This document shows, piece after piece, positions 5,497 through 9,878 of a stretch of DNA of 9,878 nt (its first letter is position 1; each line of letters starts with the position of its first letter). Source of the stretch: Planctomycetales bacterium (GTDB taxonomy: Bacteria > Planctomycetota > Planctomycetia > Isosphaerales > Isosphaeraceae); NCBI GenBank assembly GCA_027435495.1, contig DAHZZC010000679.1, positions 1-9,878 of the forward strand. Direction: 5' to 3'. Below the pieces are notes generated by a model. The model had not been told where the DNA came from, did no database searches, and saw nothing but the letters and a program-made list of their open reading frames with translations. The position numbers were made by a program, and so were the translations under genes.

Positions 5497-6303
5497 ATGA
5501 ATGGATCATCCGAGCGGAGAGTCGCCCTGGTGACAGGTGCGGCGCAAGGGATTGGGCTGGGAATCGCCCGCACGATGGCGGCCGCCTCCTACGATCTCCT
5601 GCTGACCGACGTCGAGCGCGACCTGGTCCGCGCCGAGGCCGCGTCGATCGCGAGCGACGGCGGCCGGGCCATCGGCGAACCGCTCGACGTCACCTGTGCT
5701 GAGGACTGGGCGCGCGCCGTTGAGCAGGCCGTTTCGCAGTGGGGCGGGATCGACGTCCTGGTCAACTGTGCCGGGATTAGCCCCAGGGGGACGATCGAAT
5801 CGACCGATGAGGCGCTCTGGGACCGGACGCTCTCCATCAACCTGAAGGGTGCCTGGCTCGGAATCAAGGCGGCGATGCCGACCCTCCGGGACCGCCGGGG
5901 AACGATTGTGAACATCGGCTCGGTGCGGGCCACGCGGCCGATGCCGGGGTTGTTCTCCTACGTCGTCAGCAAGGCCGGCCTCTGGGGCCTGACGCAGCAG
6001 GTGGCCGTCGAGTGTCTCGACATCGGGGTCTCTTGCAACATGGTCGCCCCGGGATGGGTCGACACACCCAACGAGCGGCAAATCCAGGCCCGACACGGCC
6101 GCCCGGATTTCCCCGCGGGCCTCCGCAATCTGACCACCCCCGAGGAAGTCGGCGCCGCCGTCCTGTACCTCGCCTCGGAGCCCGCCCGCAAGATCACCGG
6201 GTCCATCCTGTATCTCGACTCCGGCCTGCACGTTGCCGACGACGCGGGCATGGTCCATCTGCCAGATCGGAGCCGACCGCCCTACGAACAACGTTTCGAT
6301 TAG
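5497..6303 (+). CDS. Short-chain dehydrogenase/reductase (SDR)
   Basis: A 268-residue classical SDR that oxidises an alcohol or reduces a ketone with NAD(P). The Rossmann fold opens with TGAAQGIG (13-20). Asp38 at the end of the second strand suggests a preference for NAD(H) over NADP(H). Further motifs are LDV (63-65), NCAG (90-93, a variant of NNAG), Asn115 in INLKG, and the catalytic Ser142, Tyr155 and Lys159 (SYVVSK). The loop PGWVDTP (185-191) and the C-terminal LDSGLHVADD are typical of FabG/glucose dehydrogenase-like members. ATG 5497 gives a normal N-terminus but lacks a strong SD. The next gene, 164 bp downstream, is a TIM-barrel sugar isomerase/epimerase, which points to sugar or polyol oxidation, although a fatty-acid role with the MaoC protein cannot be excluded. 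Confidence 0.9.
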   Translation: MNGSSERRVALVTGAAQGIGLGIARTMAAASYDLLLTDVERDLVRAEAASIASDGGRAIGEPLDVTCAEDWARAVEQAVSQWGGIDVLVNCAGISPRGTIESTDEALWDRTLSINLKGAWLGIKAAMPTLRDRRGTIVNIGSVRATRPMPGLFSYVVSKAGLWGLTQQVAVECLDIGVSCNMVAPGWVDTPNERQIQARHGRPDFPAGLRNLTTPEEVGAAVLYLASEPARKITGSILYLDSGLHVADDAGMVHLPDRSRPPYEQRFD

Positions 6304-6342
6304 CCCTGCTCGTCCTCTCCGTCCTTGAGTCCCCGGTAAGTT

Positions 6343-6359
6343 GTCGCGACTGTCCGGAC
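6343..6359. repeat. Two adjacent 8-bp palindromes, GTCNNGAC
   Basis: GTCGCGAC (6343-6350) and GTCCGGAC (6352-6359) are both perfect palindromes of the form GTC-SS-GAC and lie nine bases apart centre to centre. They lie in the 164-bp gap between the SDR and TIM-barrel genes, about 110 bases before the latter, where an operator pair could be. No nearby promoter was recognised. Confidence 0.35.
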
Positions 6360-6420
6360 CGAATGGCCGAGCGAACCGACTTGAGCAAACTCGACGAAGA
6401 CCCTCCGAGTGGTAGCCTCG

Positions 6421-6452
6421 CCAGGGACGAGAAAGACCAGGGACCCAGGGAC
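6421..6452 (+). repeat. Three copies of CCAGGGAC before the TIM-barrel gene
   Basis: CCAGGGAC occurs at 6421-6428, 6437-6444 and 6445-6452. The last two are directly adjacent, and the starts are 16 and 8 bases apart. Each contains a Shine-Dalgarno-like AGGGA. The array ends just before AAAGGA, the probable true ribosome site of the gene starting at 6468. Confidence 0.6.
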
Positions 6453-6467
6453 CAAAGGACTCTTATC

Positions 6468-7283
6468 GTGATCTATTGCCTGAACACCAGCACGATCCGG
6501 CCGACGCCGCTGCTGGAGAAGATCCGGCTGGCGGGCGAGGCGGGGTACTCGGCGATCGAGCCCTGGAATGATGAGATCACGGCGTATCTCGGTCAGGGCG
6601 GAACTCTGGCCGAGCTGCGATCGGCCCTCGGCGACGCCGGACTTCGGGTGGTCAGCGTGATCGCGCTCCACGGCTGGATCACCGGCGAGGGCGAGGACCA
6701 CGCGCGGGCGGTCGGGGAATGTCGGCGCCGGATGGAGCAGGCCGCCGAGCTGGGAAGCCCCTACATCGTCGCCAGTCCTCCGCGTGAAGCGGTCGACCTG
6801 CGACGCGCCTCGGATCGGTTTGCCGAGCTGCTAGAAATCGGCCGATCGATCGGCGTGATGCCCTCGATGGAGTTCCTTGGCTTCGTCACCGGGGTGAAGA
6901 CGGTCGATGCGGCCTGGGCGATCGCAAGCGGGACGGGCGATCCTCACGCCACGATCGTCGCGGACGTCTTCCACATGATCCGGGGCGGCGGATCGGTCGA
7001 CGATCTTCTCAAGATCCAGGGCGATCGGCTGGCGAACTTCCACATTAATGACGTCCCGGCCGATCCCGACCCGCTTACCCAGATGGACGAGCACCGGGTG
7101 ATGGTCGGCGAGGGGATCGCCGACCTCCCTCGCGTGATCGCGAACCTCCGGACGATTGGCTACAACGGCCCGATCTCGCTCGAACTCTTCAACCGGGGAT
7201 TGTGGGAGCAGAACCCCGCCATGGTCATCCGCCGGGGTCTCGATCGCATCCGTGCCCTGGTCGAATCCGAACCGACGCGTTGA
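6468..7283 (+). CDS. Sugar phosphate isomerase/epimerase-like TIM-barrel enzyme
   Basis: A 271-residue member of the xylose isomerase-like/AP endonuclease 2 TIM-barrel family, which includes inosose dehydratase IolE, inosose isomerase IolI and hydroxypyruvate isomerase. Members use a divalent metal to isomerise, epimerise or dehydrate sugars and cyclitols. The four expected metal ligands are present: Glu135 (PSMEFLGF), Asp166 with His169 (VADVFHM), His192 (NFHINDV) and Glu239 (ISLELFN). Glu31 (AIEPWND) and the DEHRVMVGEG segment (207-216) complete the active-site side. The start is GTG 6468, with AAAGGA eight bases upstream. The frame extends further left to 6012, but that part overlaps the SDR gene and looks non-coding. 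It follows the SDR gene on the same strand, so joint action on one substrate is plausible. The exact reaction is unknown. Confidence 0.87.
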   Translation: MIYCLNTSTIRPTPLLEKIRLAGEAGYSAIEPWNDEITAYLGQGGTLAELRSALGDAGLRVVSVIALHGWITGEGEDHARAVGECRRRMEQAAELGSPYIVASPPREAVDLRRASDRFAELLEIGRSIGVMPSMEFLGFVTGVKTVDAAWAIASGTGDPHATIVADVFHMIRGGGSVDDLLKIQGDRLANFHINDVPADPDPLTQMDEHRVMVGEGIADLPRVIANLRTIGYNGPISLELFNRGLWEQNPAMVIRRGLDRIRALVESEPTR

Positions 7284-7285
7284 GA

Positions 7286-7307
7286 AAAGGGTGCGAGTCG
7301 GCCCTTT
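7286..7307 (+). terminator. Possible hairpin terminator of the TIM-barrel gene
   Basis: AAAGGG and CCCTTT form a 6-bp stem around 10 bases, beginning two bases after the stop codon and preceded by an A-rich stretch. The T-run after the stem is only part of the stem itself (CCCTTTCC), so termination would be weak. Confidence 0.35.
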
Positions 7308-7363
7308 CCACGCGGTCCGCTCCACGCAAGAATGGATACCGTCGTCTGAGCATCCGGCAACGA

Positions 7364-7375
7364 TCCCGGCCGGGA
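7364..7375. promoter_or_regulatory. 12-bp perfect palindrome upstream of the VWA gene
   Basis: TCCCGGCCGGGA is a perfect palindrome in the 165-bp gap upstream of the VWA gene, 73 bases before its ATG. It could be an operator. GC-rich palindromes also arise by chance at this composition. Confidence 0.35.
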
Positions 7376-7448
7376 GAATGTGTCGGTGAGACCTCGCCGC
7401 AACGGGCGGGAGTCGACGGGTGCGGCCGACGCAGGGAGGGCCGCCGTC

Positions 7449-8729
7449 ATGTCCGACCCCCAGATCGAATTGATCCCCGCCCGAGGCGCCGTCTGCTCGG
7501 ATCTCTCGATGATTCTGGACGTCCTGATTCGGATCTCGCCGCCGAAGCCAGAAATCCATTTCCCGCGTCCGGCCCTGAACCTGGCGCTGGTGATCGACCG
7601 ATCGGGATCGATGGCCGCGGGGAAGAAGATGGCGTACGCCATCGAGGCGTCGGCATTTGTCGTCCAGCAGCTCCTGCCGACTGACCGGATCAGCGTGGTG
7701 ATCTTCGACCAGGTGGTGGAGGTTCTGGTTCCGGGCGGGCCGGCGACGGACAAGCTGGGGCTCGTGCGCCGAATCCAGCAGGTCCAGCCTCGGGGCTCGA
7801 CCGACCTTCACGCCGGATGGGCCGAGGGAGGGCGTCAGGCAGCCGCCGGGCTGGTCCCGGGCGGGATTAACCGCGTGCTGCTCCTCTCCGATGGCATCGC
7901 CAATTCCGGCGTCGTCGACCCGAACGTGATCGCCGCCGAGGCCAGCGGCCTGGTGGCCAACGGCGTCAGCACAACGACTCTCGGTGTCGGCGACGATTAC
8001 AACGAGGACCTGCTCGAATCGATGGCGATGGCCGGCGACGGAAACTATTACTACATCGAGTCGCCGGTGCAACTCGCGGATCTCTTCCAGACCGAGCTCC
8101 AGGGTCTGATGGCGACACTCGGCCAGAAGGTGAGCCTGGGCCTCGAGCCGGCCGAAGGCGTCCAGGTCCAGGAGGTTCTCAATGACCTCGAACGCGGCCC
8201 GAACGGCCGGTTGATGCTGCCGAACATGGTGGTCGGGATGCCGATCCCGGTGGTTGTCCGCTTGAAGCTCCCGCCGATGCCGACCGGATCGCCGGTTCTG
8301 ACCGTCCGGTTGGCCTGGGATGACTCTCACTCGACCAGCCGCCGCGTCGCCCGGGCCTCTCTCGGCGGGTTGCCGGCAATCCCCATGACGGAGTGGTCGG
8401 CTCTGCCCGAGCTTCCCGAGGTCGCCGAGCAGGTCGCGCTGCTGATGGTCGCCCGGGCTCAGAAGGAGGCCGCCCGCTCTGCCGAGATTGGCGATGTTAG
8501 CGGCAGCTTGCAATGGCTGCACACCGCCCGCGAGGCGGCCTCGTCGATCCCCGGCTCGCCTGTGCTGACCGACGAGCTGGCGGTGCTCGACCAGATGGTA
8601 GGATCGCTCGGAACGCTCCCGAAGGAGGCGTTCGTCAAGCAGGCCAAGTATCGCTCGTACCAGCACCGCCAGGCCCGGCCGAATCGCTCCCCGAAGTCGC
8701 CGGATTCGCCCGACGACGCGAAATCCTGA
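7449..8729 (+). CDS. Cytoplasmic von Willebrand factor type A domain protein
   Basis: A 426-residue protein with an N-terminal strand-rich segment (1-40) and a VWA domain at about 43-215. The MIDAS metal site is complete: DRSGS at 50-54, Thr118 in RGSTDL and Asp148 in LLSDG. Residues about 225-345 look beta-rich (LVVR-, LTVRLAWDD-type strands). About 350-410 is helical and contains many Ala/Glu (VARAQKEAARSAEIG), and the end is basic and disordered. There is no signal peptide or membrane helix, so it probably acts inside the cell as a metal-dependent protein-protein adaptor. The start is ATG 7449 because GGGAGGG lies eight bases upstream. A GTG at 7380 is in frame but has no SD. The neighbours are not the usual MoxR ATPase, so no known VWA system is implied. 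Its stop is 32 bp from that of the convergent reductase gene. Confidence 0.85.
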   Translation: MSDPQIELIPARGAVCSDLSMILDVLIRISPPKPEIHFPRPALNLALVIDRSGSMAAGKKMAYAIEASAFVVQQLLPTDRISVVIFDQVVEVLVPGGPATDKLGLVRRIQQVQPRGSTDLHAGWAEGGRQAAAGLVPGGINRVLLLSDGIANSGVVDPNVIAAEASGLVANGVSTTTLGVGDDYNEDLLESMAMAGDGNYYYIESPVQLADLFQTELQGLMATLGQKVSLGLEPAEGVQVQEVLNDLERGPNGRLMLPNMVVGMPIPVVVRLKLPPMPTGSPVLTVRLAWDDSHSTSRRVARASLGGLPAIPMTEWSALPELPEVAEQVALLMVARAQKEAARSAEIGDVSGSLQWLHTAREAASSIPGSPVLTDELAVLDQMVGSLGTLPKEAFVKQAKYRSYQHRQARPNRSPKSPDSPDDAKS

Positions 8730-8755
8730 TCTCCAATCCTCCAGCGGCCGAGGCC

Positions 8756-8772
8756 GGCCCGTCAGGCGGGCC
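8756..8772. terminator. GC hairpin at the convergent gene ends
   Basis: GGCCCG and CGGGCC form a perfect 6-bp stem around TCAGG. The loop includes the reverse-strand stop codon of the aldo/keto reductase gene. The element lies between the VWA and reductase genes and could serve both transcripts, but neither strand has a T-run after it. Confidence 0.3.
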
Positions 8773-9878
8773 CCAGTTCGATCCGACGGCCGGCCAGCCC
8801 GAGGTTCTCGTCGATGTAGGTCTCGTCCCAGAGGTTGGAGATCACGGCGGAAATCCTCGGGTCCTGAAGGGCCCAGAGATACGCCTTCATCGGTGCCTTC
8901 ATCTCGCCGGGAACGACCCGCTCCACCTTCGCGACCCGCCACGAGGGGACCGGTTGCAGCGGCTTGTGATGCGTCGCGACGGCGTGGGCCGCCTTCATCG
9001 CGATCACGCCCAGCCCCTTGCCGGTCGCGTGGGCGAGCGAGGCGTTGACGTATCCGCCGTTGATCACATTATACGCGACCATCGCGGCGTCGTAATGCCC
9101 GGCGTCGGCCGCGGCGTGGAGGACGCCTGAGGGGTCGTTGTGCGAGGTCACGCCCAGGAACCGGACCTTCCCCTGTCGCTTCAGGTCGGCGAAGACCTCG
9201 GGGATGGCCGGCGAGCCGAGGTCCTCGGCGATGTCGGCACCGTGGGGGCACATCAGCAGGTCGAAGTGGTCGGTGCCGACTCGCTTCAGGCTCCCCTCGA
9301 TCGACTCGACGATCGCCTGGCGCACATCCGGGCTATTCTCCACCCGATCGCCGAACTCCGGCTGCATGGCAGCTCGAAGATAGGCCGACGCAAAGGCCTT
9401 CTGCTGACCGGGGTAGTAAGTCAGGTAGTAGCCTGGAACCTCGAGCCGGCGACTTCGGCCAATCGCCTTGGCCTCTCGGCGGATCGCTTCCTGTCGTGAG
9501 GCGGGCAGGCCGTCGAGGATCTTCCGGTAGAGCCGGGTCCGGACTTCATTGAAGACGCTGACCTTGGTCGTCAGGTAGACCTTGTCTCGCAAGTTGGGCG
9601 ACTCGGTCAGGAGCTTGCCGAAGGCGCGCTCGGTGTCGCCTCCGTTGTAGGCGGGGGCCATGTCGAGGTAGTTCAGCCCGCGCTCGATGGCCTTGTGGAT
9701 ATGCCGGTAGTTCTTGAGGGTGATGGGGTCGCCGCCGCAAACGACCTCCGAGATCATCATTCCGGTTCGGCCGAGTCGTCGATAGGCCATCCCGGGTTGT
9801 CGGTTGCGCCACTCCTCGGCGGGCTCGTCTGCATCGCGTCCGAGGGCAGGATGCGCCGAGGCCCCGAGAGCGATCGCG
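8762..9878 (-). CDS. Aldo/keto reductase, probably Tat-exported (5' end outside window)
   Basis: An NAD(P)H-dependent aldo/keto reductase with a TIM-barrel fold. Counting from the internal ATG at 9790, the catalytic tetrad is Asp43, Tyr48 (YLDMAPAYNGG), Lys76 (LTTKVS) and His183 (LMCPHGAD). About 75 extra residues lie between the Lys76 strand and the helix ending SLKRVGTDHFD. The ATG at 9790 is probably not the start: it has no SD, and the frame stays open through 29 more codons to the window edge. These codons read AIALGASAHPALGRD, then EEWRNRQPG. That looks like the hydrophobic and cleavage region of a Tat signal running into mature protein, so the twin-arginine start would lie beyond 9878. 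Periplasmic activity on sugars is inferred. The substrate is unknown. Confidence 0.88.
   Translation of the reverse strand, partial: AIALGASAHPALGRDADEPAEEWRNRQPGMAYRRLGRTGMMISEVVCGGDPITLKNYRHIHKAIERGLNYLDMAPAYNGGDTERAFGKLLTESPNLRDKVYLTTKVSVFNEVRTRLYRKILDGLPASRQEAIRREAKAIGRSRRLEVPGYYLTYYPGQQKAFASAYLRAAMQPEFGDRVENSPDVRQAIVESIEGSLKRVGTDHFDLLMCPHGADIAEDLGSPAIPEVFADLKRQGKVRFLGVTSHNDPSGVLHAAADAGHYDAAMVAYNVINGGYVNASLAHATGKGLGVIAMKAAHAVATHHKPLQPVPSWRVAKVERVVPGEMKAPMKAYLWALQDPRISAVISNLWDETYIDENLGLAGRRIELGPA

Noticed and set aside
6012..6467. Extended start of the TIM-barrel frame inside the SDR gene
   Set aside because: The extension is an out-of-frame read of the SDR gene. GTG 6468 has a good SD and begins exactly at the first barrel strand.
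6831..8942. A 703-codon open frame on the - strand, antisense to the TIM-barrel and VWA genes
   Set aside because: The translation is Arg/Gly/His/Asp-rich with no domain pattern, and it overlaps two genes with complete catalytic or metal motifs. Long antisense frames are expected in GC-rich coding DNA.

Overview
The window is GC-rich, tightly packed bacterial DNA. It probably comes from a planctomycete of the Isosphaeraceae type (inference). The reasons are the base composition, the abundance of CGATCG words, a coiled-coil lipoprotein of no family I know, a BON-like small protein, and an aldo/keto reductase whose upstream codons read like the tail of a Tat signal. I see no rRNA, tRNA, CRISPR array, insertion sequence, phage gene or attachment site.

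Left part (1-2488, + strand): the 3' end of shikimate kinase (aroK) is translationally coupled to a complete prepilin peptidase (pilD). A two-helix LapA/DUF1049-like membrane protein and a coiled-coil lipoprotein of unknown role follow. This is a housekeeping and cell-envelope block.

Middle (2485-4553, - strand, transcribed right to left): an ANTAR response regulator with a REC domain and an RNA-binding antiterminator domain, then an 86-residue BON-like protein, then a soluble HisKA-type histidine kinase. I infer that these form a small signalling locus whose output may be RNA rather than DNA. The 270 bp between the regulator and the BON-like gene contain several inverted repeats. The kinase gene meets the lipoprotein gene tail to tail, and both stop codons lie in one CTAG tetranucleotide.

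Right part (4783-8729, + strand): a MaoC-like (R)-specific enoyl-CoA hydratase, an SDR oxidoreductase with an intact Ser-Tyr-Lys triad, an IolE/IolI-like TIM-barrel isomerase/epimerase with its full metal-ligand set, and a cytoplasmic von Willebrand factor A protein with a complete MIDAS. The SDR and the TIM-barrel enzyme could act together on a sugar or polyol, but no substrate can be read from the sequence. At the far right, on the - strand, is an aldo/keto reductase. Its reading frame stays open to the window edge, so it is 5'-truncated here and is probably exported.

I found no clearly new multi-gene system. The points most worth a second look are the ANTAR/BON/kinase locus, with its structured intergenic DNA and a kinase lacking the usual phosphatase residue, and the repeated short motifs upstream of the TIM-barrel gene.
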